The notes under the pieces: model-generated | Seen by the model: only the letters and a program-made list of their open reading frames with translations | The model's database searches: none | Told to the model about the DNA's origin: nothing | Program-made: the position numbers and the translations under genes | From: GCA-003244245 sp036501085 | GTDB taxonomy: Bacteria > Actinomycetota > Actinomycetes > Mycobacteriales > Pseudonocardiaceae | NCBI GenBank assembly: GCA_036501085.1 | Contig: DASYAZ010000086.1 | Span: 1 to 19,043 of the forward strand | Direction of reading: 5' to 3' | Length of the DNA stretch: 19,043 nucleotides | Part shown: positions 13,514-19,043 of the stretch, piece after piece | How the letters are laid out: every line of letters begins with the position of its first letter | Numbering within the stretch: the stretch's first letter is position 1

Positions 13514-13813
13514 ATGCCTCGTCGCAACTTTCCCCGGCGCGCTCCCGCCGAACCCGACCGGTCGGTCGGCGGTGCCGGCTGGGCGCACCGGGAAAGTGGC
13601 GCGGACGGGGAGTGGGTGGTCCGGACGGTGCCGGGGAACCACGCACTCAAGAGCTACCGCTGCCCGGGCTGCGACCAGGAGATCCGGGTGGGCACGGTGC
13701 ACGTGGTCACCTGGCCGGCCGGCGAGGAGGGGTCCGCGGCGGACCGGCGGCACTGGCACAGCGGCTGCTGGAGCACCCGAACCCGCCGGGCGCCCACCCG
13801 CAAGCGGTGGTAG
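13514..13813 (+). CDS. Small actinobacterial Cys/His-rich protein, function unknown
   Basis: A 99-aa basic protein starting MPRRNFPRRAPAEPDRSVGG. Its C-terminal half contains YRCPGCDQEI (Cys50, Cys53), His63 in HVVTWP, and RRHWHSGCW (His80, His82, Cys85), a likely zinc site. Homologues in Streptomyces are often labelled ATP/GTP-binding protein, but no P-loop is visible here, so that label is not supported. The N-terminus is Arg/Pro-rich and probably disordered; the C-terminus (TRRAPTRKRW) is also basic, which suggests nucleic-acid binding (inference). It is divergent from the FmdB-like gene with 34 bp between the start codons, and converges with the FilP-like gene 24 bp away. Confidence 0.85.
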   Translation: MPRRNFPRRAPAEPDRSVGGAGWAHRESGADGEWVVRTVPGNHALKSYRCPGCDQEIRVGTVHVVTWPAGEEGSAADRRHWHSGCWSTRTRRAPTRKRW

Positions 13814-13837
13814 GTAGCCGGCGACAGCGGGTGAGCC

Positions 13838-14722
13838 TCAATCCCGGGGGGTCTGCTCGCCGGTCAGCACGTCTGCTTCGTCCGGAGCGGGTGTGAGGTG
13901 CTGGCGCGCCTCGTCGAGCTTTGTGCTGACCGACTGCAGCTGACCGGTGAGCTGGCGGCGCAGACCGCGCAGCGCCTCCACCCGCCGGGTGGCCTCCTGG
14001 ATCCGGGCGACAGCAGCCTGGTCTGCTTCGGTCACCAGGCGGCGGGCCACGTCGGTGGCTTCATCGATCCGCCGTTTCGCCTCGGCCTTGCTACTGGATT
14101 CCTCCTCCTCCAGCTCGCGGACGGCCTCGCGGCGGCGGGCGGACATGGTGATCTCGAAATCCTCGTCGGCCTGCTGCCGGCGGACCGTTGCCTCCGCCTC
14201 GAGTTGCTCGCCGCGCTGGGTGGCCAGCGCCACGATCTCCTCGCCGCGCCGGCGCGCGTCGGCGAGGATCCGCTCGTGCTCGGCTTCCATCAGGGAGCGG
14301 CGGCGCTGTGCGTCCTCGATCATCTGCTCGTACCGGGCGCGGAGCTCATCAGCCTCGCGCTCGGCGCTCATCCTGGTCGCCGCGGCGTCCGTGGTGGCCT
14401 TGGCCGCGATGTCCGCGGCTTCGGCCTGGGCGGTCTGCAGCATCCGGGCCACCCGCTCGCTCATGCCCTCGACGCTGGTGGGCGGCGCGGCGAGCCGCTT
14501 CACCTGGGCGCGCAGATCGTCGATCTCCCCGCGAGCGCTCTCCAGCGCCCGGTTGAGTTCCGCGGCCTGCGCAGCCCCGGCATCCCGATCTGTCAGCGCG
14601 ATCTGCAGGTCGGCGCGCAGATGCTCCAGCTGGTACTCCACCTGGGCGCAGTCATAGCCCCGGCGGACGATGTCGAACGTCGGTCTCATCGGAAGCAGAT
14701 CGCGATCGTCGACTGAGCCCAT
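13838..14722 (-). CDS. FilP/Scy-type coiled-coil cytoskeletal protein (DivIVA-like N-terminus)
   Basis: A 294-aa, highly charged, Ala/Glu/Arg-rich protein beginning MGSVDDRDLLPMRPTFDIVR. The N-terminal FDIVRRGYDCAQVEYQLEHL segment (16-35) resembles the short motif of DivIVA and of S. coelicolor FilP (VRRGYDRAQV). From about 36 to 280 the sequence is nearly continuous coiled coil with few helix breakers apart from APPTSVEG near 80. FilP is an intermediate-filament-like protein that works with Scy and DivIVA in polar growth of hyphae. In S. coelicolor, as I recall, filP and scy sit next to epimerase, thiolase and meaB; here ccr and DUF1707 lie in between. The assignment rests on motif plus neighbourhood. 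TAACGT (14734-14729) 6 nt upstream marks a leaderless start. Confidence 0.82.
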   Translation of the reverse strand: MGSVDDRDLLPMRPTFDIVRRGYDCAQVEYQLEHLRADLQIALTDRDAGAAQAAELNRALESARGEIDDLRAQVKRLAAPPTSVEGMSERVARMLQTAQAEAADIAAKATTDAAATRMSAEREADELRARYEQMIEDAQRRRSLMEAEHERILADARRRGEEIVALATQRGEQLEAEATVRRQQADEDFEITMSARRREAVRELEEEESSSKAEAKRRIDEATDVARRLVTEADQAAVARIQEATRRVEALRGLRRQLTGQLQSVSTKLDEARQHLTPAPDEADVLTGEQTPRD

Positions 14723-14728
14723 GCGGCC

Positions 14729-14734
14729 ACGTTA
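14729..14734 (-). promoter_or_regulatory. -10 box of the FilP-like gene (leaderless)
   Basis: TAACGT on the minus strand ends 6 nt before the ATG at 14722. The ccr stop is only 52 bp upstream, and a hairpin lies between, so this gene probably has its own transcript. Confidence 0.5.
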
Positions 14735-14759
14735 CTCGGGGTCGAGGACCCGCAGTGAG

Positions 14760-14793
14760 CCGATCCGGGGTTCGTCAGACTCCCCGGAATCGG
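14760..14793 (-). terminator. Stop-codon hairpin at the end of ccr
   Basis: On the minus strand CCGA-T-TCCGGGG (14793-14782) pairs with CCCCGGA-TCGG (14770-14760), with a single bulged base. The left arm encodes the last residues (NRFRG), and the TGA (14777-14775) is in the 11-nt loop. Confidence 0.6.
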
Positions 14794-16106
14794 TTGATAT
14801 CGGCCAGATGGATCTCGCGGAGTTCCGGGTCGCGCACTCCCAGCCCCTCCTCCGGGGCCAGGCACAGCACACCGACCTTGCCCTGGTGGATGTTGCAGTG
14901 CATGTCCTGGGCCGCCTGCCCGGTCTCGTGCAGCGGGTAGACCCGGGACAGCGTCGGGTGAACCTTGCCCCTGGCGATCAGCCGGTTGGCCTCCCACGCC
15001 TCGCGGTAGTTGGCGAAATGCGAGCCGATGATCCGTTTGAGGTTCATCCAGAGGTACCGGTTGTCGTATACGTGGTTGAAGCCGGAGGTCGACGCGCAGG
15101 TGACGATCGTGCCGCCCCGCTTGGCGACGTACACGCTGGCACCGAAGGTCTCCCGGCCCGGGTGCTCGAACACGATGTCCGGATCGTCACCACCGGTGAG
15201 CTCGCGGATCTTCGCCCCGAACCGCTTCCACTCCCTCGGGTCCTGGTTGTGCTCGTCCTTCCAGAACCGGTAACCCTCCGCGTTCCGGTCGATGACCAGC
15301 TCAGCGCCCATATTCCGGCAGATCTCCGCCTTTTCCGGGCTGGAGACCACGCAGACCGGGATGCCGCCCCCACCCAGCGCCATCTGGGTGGCGTACGAGC
15401 CCAGCCCGCCCGAGGCGCCCCAGATGAGCACCGTGTCGCCCTGTTTCATGTCGGCGCCGTTGCGGGAGACCAGCTGCCGGTACGCGGTGGAGTTGACCAG
15501 ACCCGGGCTGGCGGCCTCCTCCCAGGTGAGATGCGATGGCTTGGGCATCAGCTGGTTGGACTTGACCAGTGCGATATCGGCGAGGCCGCCGAAGTTCGTC
15601 TCGAAACCCCAGATGCGCTGCTCGGGATCGAGCATCGTGTCGTTGTGGCCGTCGGGATGCTCCAGCTCGACCGACAGGCAGTGCGCCACCACCTCATCGC
15701 CGGGGTTCCAGGCGTTCACCCCGGCTCCGGTGCGCAGCACCACGCCCGCCAGGTCCGACCCGACGATGTGGTAGGGCAGGTCGTGCCGGGCGGCCAGCGG
15801 GGAGGTGCGCGCGTAGCGCTTGAGAAACCCGAAGGTGGGCAACGGTTCGAAGATCGATGTCCACACGGTGTTGTAGTTGATGGCGCTGGCCATCACCGCG
15901 ACGAGCGCCTCGCCTGGACCAAGCTCGGGAACCGGTACCTCGTCGAGGTGCAGGGATCGGCGCGGGTCCTTGTCCCCGCTCGGCATCCCGGCGAACATGT
16001 CGGCTTCGTCTGCGTGGACCGTGATCCCCCGGTAGCTGTCCGGCACCGGCAGCGAGCCGATCGTGTCGATGTCGTCATTGAGGATCGCGTCGAGAATCTT
16101 TTGCAC
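14775..16106 (-). CDS. ccr: Crotonyl-CoA carboxylase/reductase
   Basis: Reduces crotonyl-CoA with NADPH and fixes CO2 to give ethylmalonyl-CoA, the signature step of the ethylmalonyl-CoA pathway and a source of polyketide extender units. The 443-aa product is a zinc-less MDR-family enzyme with the NADPH motif WGASGGLGSYA (229-239). The four residues known to hold CO2 in the Kitasatospora enzyme (Asn81, Phe170, Glu171, His365) are present at Asn79, Phe168, Glu169 and His363, a constant offset of two, so carboxylation is expected. GTG 16106 is preceded by AAGGGGA (16118-16112) at 5 nt. The promoter region contains a 16-bp perfect palindrome, so it is probably under a dedicated repressor or activator. 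Its substrate would come from the thiolase and dehydrogenase in this window plus a crotonase. Confidence 0.97.
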   Translation of the reverse strand: MQKILDAILNDDIDTIGSLPVPDSYRGITVHADEADMFAGMPSGDKDPRRSLHLDEVPVPELGPGEALVAVMASAINYNTVWTSIFEPLPTFGFLKRYARTSPLAARHDLPYHIVGSDLAGVVLRTGAGVNAWNPGDEVVAHCLSVELEHPDGHNDTMLDPEQRIWGFETNFGGLADIALVKSNQLMPKPSHLTWEEAASPGLVNSTAYRQLVSRNGADMKQGDTVLIWGASGGLGSYATQMALGGGGIPVCVVSSPEKAEICRNMGAELVIDRNAEGYRFWKDEHNQDPREWKRFGAKIRELTGGDDPDIVFEHPGRETFGASVYVAKRGGTIVTCASTSGFNHVYDNRYLWMNLKRIIGSHFANYREAWEANRLIARGKVHPTLSRVYPLHETGQAAQDMHCNIHQGKVGVLCLAPEEGLGVRDPELREIHLADINRFRGV

Positions 16107-16301
16107 GGTCGTCCCCTTATCGTCCGCCTAGTCCCGCTCGGGGATGGCCGGCTACGCTGAGATTACCGATTGATATATCAATCTCCACAGCCCCGACTGA
16201 GTGAGGAGACCGCTCCGTCTATGCCAGCGGTGGCCGGGTGACCGACAAGTGTACGTGCAATGAGCGCGGACGCGACGGCACGGTCACCGTGCGTACTATC
16301 G
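16107..16301 (-). promoter_or_regulatory. ccr promoter region
   Basis: This 195-bp gap between the DUF1707 stop and ccr holds no gene. On the minus strand TAATCT (16165-16160) is the best -10 candidate. It would start transcription near 16153 and give a leader of about 47 nt ending in the AAGGGGA ribosome-binding site. A 7-bp inverted repeat, GCACGGT-C-ACCGTGC (16278-16292), just after the DUF1707 stop may be that gene's terminator. Confidence 0.45.
16168..16183. promoter_or_regulatory. Perfect 16-bp palindromic operator upstream of ccr
   Basis: GATTGATATATCAATC is fully self-complementary and strikingly AT-rich for this genome. It lies 2 bp upstream of the TAATCT -10 candidate of ccr, so it fills the spacer between -35 and -10, a classic place for a repressor. 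The size and symmetry fit a TetR- or GntR-type dimer; the regulator is not in the window. Confidence 0.6.
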
Positions 16302-16802
16302 TCAGCGGTAGCCGCGCCGCAGCTCACGCATCTCGTCGCGGATCATTCTGCGGCGTTCGTGCCGTTGCTGACGCCATGGGTGCCTGCCGCCGCAGCCACC
16401 CCTGCGGGTCAGCGAGCCCAGGATGATCGACACGGCGATCGCCACGCCGAACAGCCAGCTCGCGCCCACTGCCGGCCCGATGAACATGGCGCTCACCCAG
16501 GTCGCTCCGATGATCGGACCTGTGATCTCGCCGGGGAACATCCGCCAGCCCGACCGCGGCGCCGGGACGGGTGACTCCGGCAAGGCCGGCGCAGCGGTGC
16601 GAAAGGAGGGCCTGGGGGCTGGCAGGTCGGTGAACAGAGCGATCAGATCGTTTCGGGTGCGCGCGGCTGCCACCCTGGCCGAGCGGTCGCCGTACTCGTC
16701 GATGTCGAGCCGGCCGGCGCTCATGTGCTCGCCGAGAGCGCGGAGCGCCTCCTCGCGTTCGGCATCCCCGATTCGCAGGCCCGAGGAATCGGATTCGTTC
16801 AC
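16302..16802 (-). CDS. DUF1707 (SHOCT-like) membrane protein
   Basis: A 166-aa protein from GTG 16802, starting MNESDSSGLRIGDAEREEAL. The N-terminal DUF1707 domain (about 8-60) has the hallmark RIGDAEREEALRAL, then GEHMSAGRLDIDEYGDRSAR. A Pro-rich linker is followed by two hydrophobic segments (about 90-110 and 113-136: GPIIGATWVSAMFIG, then GASWLFGVAIAVSIILGSL) and an Arg-rich C-terminal tail (QQRHERRRMIRDEMRELRRG), probably cytoplasmic. Function is unknown; DUF1707 proteins are common in actinobacteria and often envelope-associated. TAGGCT (16815-16810) 7 nt upstream of the GTG suggests its own leaderless promoter, although it lies on the same strand 71 bp after the epimerase gene. Confidence 0.88.
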   Translation of the reverse strand: MNESDSSGLRIGDAEREEALRALGEHMSAGRLDIDEYGDRSARVAAARTRNDLIALFTDLPAPRPSFRTAAPALPESPVPAPRSGWRMFPGEITGPIIGATWVSAMFIGPAVGASWLFGVAIAVSIILGSLTRRGGCGGRHPWRQQRHERRRMIRDEMRELRRGYR

Positions 16803-16809
16803 GTCCTCA

Positions 16810-16815
16810 AGCCTA
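16810..16815 (-). promoter_or_regulatory. -10 box of the DUF1707 gene (leaderless)
   Basis: TAGGCT on the minus strand ends 7 nt before the GTG at 16802. A TGACTG about 18 bp further upstream could be the -35. Confidence 0.45.
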
Positions 16816-16868
16816 CGGTTGGGCGGTAGGTGCCAGTCATGACATTTGGTCGAAATTGCCTGCGGCGA

Positions 16869-16882
16869 GGGGATTACTCCCC
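16869..16882 (-). terminator. Stop-codon hairpin at the end of the epimerase gene
   Basis: GGGGA (16869-16873) and TCCCC (16878-16882) pair around TTAC; on the minus strand the loop GTAA contains the TAA stop. The stem is short (5 bp), so termination strength is uncertain. Confidence 0.4.
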
Positions 16883-17344
16883 GATGCCCAGCTCTGCCGA
16901 GGCCGGTTCGACCAATTCCAGCAGCACACCGCCGGCGTCTTTGGGATGCACGAAGTTGATCCGGGAGCCGGCCGTACCGTGCCGGGGTCGGTCGTAGAGC
17001 AACCGCACGCCGGCGGCGCGCAACCCGGCCATGGCAGCCTCGATGTCGGTGACCCGGTAGGCCAGCTGCTGCAGCCCAGGGCCGCTGCGGTCGATGAACT
17101 TGGCAATGGTGGAGGTTGGGCCCAGCGGTGCGAGTAGCTGCACCGCAGTGCCGGTGCCCGGGTCACCCGCGGCCCGCAGCATCCCCTCGCGCACGCCTTG
17201 CTCCTCGTTGGTCTCTTCGTGTATCAGTTCAAGGCCGAACGTTTCACGGTAGAACTTCACGGCGGCATCGAAGTCGGGTACCGCGATGCCCACATGGTCG
17301 ACTGCGGTGACGATTGATTTCAGCGGGGACTCACGTTGCGCCAT
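16874..17344 (-). CDS. mce: Methylmalonyl-CoA / ethylmalonyl-CoA epimerase
   Basis: Interconverts the 2S and 2R forms of methylmalonyl-CoA or ethylmalonyl-CoA, linking Ccr to the MeaA mutase. The 156-aa product has the vicinal-oxygen-chelate fold pattern with two beta-alpha-beta-beta-beta halves (about 12-75 and 88-148). Metal ligands by comparison with the Propionibacterium enzyme (His12, Gln65, His91, Glu141) are His17 (DHVGIAV), Gln69 (AVQLL) and Glu143 (LLELVEP); the third ligand position is Gln92/Gln93 in GLQQLAYRV instead of His. The segment GTAGSRINFVHPKDAGGV (123-140) is typical. ATG 17344 has a TACGCT -10 box 7 nt upstream. It is divergent from the thiolase gene with 117 bp between, the order I recall for Rv1322A/fadA4. 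Confidence 0.94.
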   Translation of the reverse strand: MAQRESPLKSIVTAVDHVGIAVPDFDAAVKFYRETFGLELIHEETNEEQGVREGMLRAAGDPGTGTAVQLLAPLGPTSTIAKFIDRSGPGLQQLAYRVTDIEAAMAGLRAAGVRLLYDRPRHGTAGSRINFVHPKDAGGVLLELVEPASAELGIGE

Positions 17345-17351
17345 GAGATGC

Positions 17352-17357
17352 AGCGTA
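17352..17357 (-). promoter_or_regulatory. -10 box of the epimerase gene (leaderless)
   Basis: TACGCT on the minus strand ends 7 nt before the ATG at 17344. Confidence 0.5.
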
Positions 17358-17408
17358 CGGCCGTTCAGGGTGTGTTCATCATCATCACCGCCTGGCTATT
17401 TTGCGCGG

Positions 17409-17452
17409 TAAGGTCGGAACAGCCTGCATGATGTCGCTGATCGCGCCGGAGG
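17409..17452 (+). promoter_or_regulatory. Candidate -10 box and Shine-Dalgarno of the thiolase gene
   Basis: TAAGGT (17409-17414) is a possible -10 box. GGAGG (17448-17452) lies 9 nt before the ATG at 17462 and decides the start. Confidence 0.4.
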
Positions 17453-17461
17453 TTTCGTGTT

Positions 17462-18661
17462 ATGACCGGTTCCGTCATCGTGGCCGGAGCCCGCACCCCC
17501 ATGGGGCGGTTGCTCGGTCAGCTCAAGGACTTCACCGCCCCCCAGCTCGGCGGGATCGCCATCAAGAGCGCGCTGGAACGGGCCGGTGTGTCGCCCGATC
17601 AGGTGCAGTATGTGATCATGGGTCAGGTACTCACCGCGGGCGTGGGCCAGATGCCGGCGCGCCAGGCGGCGGTCAACGCGGGCATCGGCATGGAAGTGCC
17701 GGCCCTGACCGTCAACAAGGTGTGCCTGTCCGGGCTGAACGCGATCGCGCTGGCCGACCAGCTGATCAGGGCTGGCGAGTACGACATCATCGTGGCCGGT
17801 GGGCAGGAGTCGATGACCCACGCGCCGCACCTGCTGCCCAAATCGCGCACCGGCTTCAAGTACGGCGACGTCACCATGATCGACCACATGGCCTACGACG
17901 GCCTGCACGACACGTTCGACCAGGTCTCGATGGGTGCGGCCACCGAGAAGCACAACGCGCGCCACCAGCTGACCCGGGCCGAGCAGGACGAGTTCGCGGC
18001 GCAGTCGCACCAGCGGGCCGGTCATGCGGCGCAGACCGGGCGCTTCGCCGAGGAGATCGCAGCGGTGACCGTGCCGCAGCGCAAGGGCGATCCCATCGTG
18101 GTGGATGCCGACGAGGGCATCCGGCCAGAGACCACCGCCGAGGGTTTGAGCAAGCTGCGCCCCGCGTTCGCGGCCGATGGCACCATCACCGCCGCCTCGT
18201 CCTCTCCGATCAGCGACGGTGCCGCCGCTGTCGTGGTGATGAGCAGGGCCAAAGCTGAGCAGCTTGGGCTGAGCTGGCTGGCGGAGATCGGCGCGCACGG
18301 CATGGTGGCCGGGCCTGACGACTCGAGCCTGCACGAGCAGCCGGCCAACGCGGTGCTGGTCGCCTGTGCCAAGGAGGGCATCACGCCGGTTGATCTCGAC
18401 GTCGTCGAGATCAACGAGGCCTTCGCCGCGGTCGGGGTGGTGTCCACCCGCAAACTGGGCATCGATCCGGCTCGGGTCAACCCCAACGGGGGAGCGATCG
18501 CGTTAGGGCACCCCATCGGCGCATCCGGCGCCCGGCTGGCACTGCACCTGGCGATGGAGCTTCGTCGCCGGGGCGGTGGTGTGGGCGCTGTATCGCTGTG
18601 TGGTGGGAGCGGCCAGGGTGACGCGCTGATCTTGCGGGTGTCCGGTAACGACGCGGTGTGA
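17462..18661 (+). CDS. atoB: Acetyl-CoA C-acetyltransferase (biosynthetic thiolase)
   Basis: Condenses two acetyl-CoA to acetoacetyl-CoA, the entry step of the ethylmalonyl-CoA pathway, or runs in reverse for degradation. The product is 399 aa, the normal thiolase length, starting MTGSVIVAGARTPMGRLLGQ. The nucleophilic Cys88 is in NKVCLSGLNAI. NEAFA is at 318-322. His350 lies in GHPIGASGAR, and the second active-site Cys380 lies in LCGGSGQGDA, where many thiolases have CGGGGQG. The start is set by GGAGG. Its TGA is 7 nt before the GTG of meaB and there is no hairpin at its end, so the two genes are one operon. It corresponds in position to mycobacterial fadA4. Confidence 0.96.
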   Translation: MTGSVIVAGARTPMGRLLGQLKDFTAPQLGGIAIKSALERAGVSPDQVQYVIMGQVLTAGVGQMPARQAAVNAGIGMEVPALTVNKVCLSGLNAIALADQLIRAGEYDIIVAGGQESMTHAPHLLPKSRTGFKYGDVTMIDHMAYDGLHDTFDQVSMGAATEKHNARHQLTRAEQDEFAAQSHQRAGHAAQTGRFAEEIAAVTVPQRKGDPIVVDADEGIRPETTAEGLSKLRPAFAADGTITAASSSPISDGAAAVVVMSRAKAEQLGLSWLAEIGAHGMVAGPDDSSLHEQPANAVLVACAKEGITPVDLDVVEINEAFAAVGVVSTRKLGIDPARVNPNGGAIALGHPIGASGARLALHLAMELRRRGGGVGAVSLCGGSGQGDALILRVSGNDAV

Positions 18662-18668
18662 GCCCCCC

Positions 18669-19043
18669 GTGAGCCTGCGCCGCCAGGACATCGACGAGCT
18701 GGTTGTCCAGGCGAAACAAGGCCAGGCTCGGGCGGTGGCCCGGCTCATCTCGCTGATCGAGGACGGTGCCCCGGGGCTGCGCGTGCTCGCCGCTGCGCTG
18801 GCCGGCGACACCGGCCGGGCCCAGGTCGTCGGTGTCACCGGCCCGCCCGGGGTCGGCAAGTCGACCTCGGTCAGCGTGCTGGTCAGCGCGCTGCGGGCGG
18901 CGGGCAAGCGGGTGGGTGTGCTGGCCGTGGATCCTTCCTCGCCGTTCTCCGGCGGGGCGCTGCTCGGCGACCGGATCCGGATGCAGGAGCACGCCGCGGA
19001 CGAGGGCGTGTTCATCAGGTCGATGGCGAGCCGGGGCCACCTG
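18669..19043 (+). CDS. meaB: MeaB/ArgK-type P-loop GTPase, cut by the window edge
   Basis: G-protein chaperone that guards B12-dependent acyl-CoA mutases, gating adenosylcobalamin loading and protecting against inactivation. The visible 125 residues begin MSLRRQDIDELVVQAKQGQA from GTG 18669. An N-terminal helical segment (about 1-50) is followed by the Walker A motif GPPGVGKST (58-66) and the MeaB-specific DPSSPFSGGALLGDRIRM (88-105). The family is usually about 320-330 aa, so about 60% is outside the window. No strong Shine-Dalgarno precedes the GTG; translation is probably coupled to the thiolase gene 7 nt upstream. Its likely client in the window is MeaA at 3779-5761, or a methylmalonyl-CoA mutase elsewhere. 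Confidence 0.95.
   Translation, partial: MSLRRQDIDELVVQAKQGQARAVARLISLIEDGAPGLRVLAAALAGDTGRAQVVGVTGPPGVGKSTSVSVLVSALRAAGKRVGVLAVDPSSPFSGGALLGDRIRMQEHAADEGVFIRSMASRGHL

Noticed and set aside
13514..13813. Common label ATP/GTP-binding protein for the small Cys/His-rich protein
   Set aside because: No Walker A or G-motif is visible; the conserved residues form a probable zinc site instead.

Overview
The window comes from a high-GC actinomycete, most likely of the Pseudonocardiales type. Evidence: strong G/C bias at third codon positions, many GTG starts, leaderless TANNNT-type promoters, an actinobacterial NucS, a Cys-to-Asp MurA, a FilP-like coiled-coil protein, a DUF1707 protein and an XRE-DUF5753 regulator. 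From memory, the backbone resembles two known neighbourhoods: Mycobacterium tuberculosis Rv1314c (PduO) / murA / nucS / epimerase / fadA4, and Streptomyces coelicolor filP-scy / epimerase / thiolase / meaB.

Layout, left to right: the 3'-truncated PduO-type cobalamin adenosyltransferase (-) diverges from murA (+). An acyl-CoA ligase (-) converges on murA over a long shared hairpin. meaA, the B12-dependent ethylmalonyl-CoA mutase (+), is followed by an ECHDC3-like crotonase-fold protein (+) and nucS (+). From about 7.4 to 9.9 kb lies an accessory segment that looks lower in GC: a small protein, a DUF6879 protein and an XRE-DUF5753 regulator with overlapping reading frames, then about 750 bp with only one doubtful small ORF. 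An aldehyde dehydrogenase and a two-domain 3-hydroxyacyl-CoA dehydrogenase (+) form a pair. Next come an FmdB-like zinc ribbon (-), a small zinc-finger-like protein (+), a FilP-like protein (-), crotonyl-CoA carboxylase/reductase ccr (-), a DUF1707 membrane protein (-), methylmalonyl/ethylmalonyl-CoA epimerase (-), acetoacetyl-CoA thiolase (+) and the 3'-truncated meaB GTPase (+).

The metabolic theme is the first half of the ethylmalonyl-CoA pathway. Thiolase makes acetoacetyl-CoA, the dehydrogenase makes 3-hydroxybutyryl-CoA, Ccr converts crotonyl-CoA to ethylmalonyl-CoA, the epimerase sets the stereochemistry and MeaA forms methylsuccinyl-CoA. PduO supplies adenosylcobalamin and MeaB protects or loads the mutase. 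The later steps (methylsuccinyl-CoA dehydrogenase, mesaconyl-CoA hydratase, lyase) are not in the window. The only crotonase-fold gene lacks both catalytic glutamates, so the crotonase step is not accounted for here. The locus may serve C2/C4 assimilation or supply ethylmalonyl-CoA and related extender units.

The most unusual signals are not whole genes. (1) At the end of most transcription units the stop codon sits inside a hairpin whose left arm is the end of the coding sequence, including a perfect 48-bp palindrome. (2) At least nine genes have a TANNNT -10 box 6-8 nt upstream of the start codon, which suggests leaderless mRNAs. (3) The DUF6879 gene appears to start at CTG in a CTGA overlap. 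(4) NucS carries an insertion of about 24 residues next to its catalytic ExK motif. (5) A perfect 16-bp AT-rich palindrome sits in the ccr promoter region. I see no tRNA, rRNA, CRISPR array or insertion sequence.
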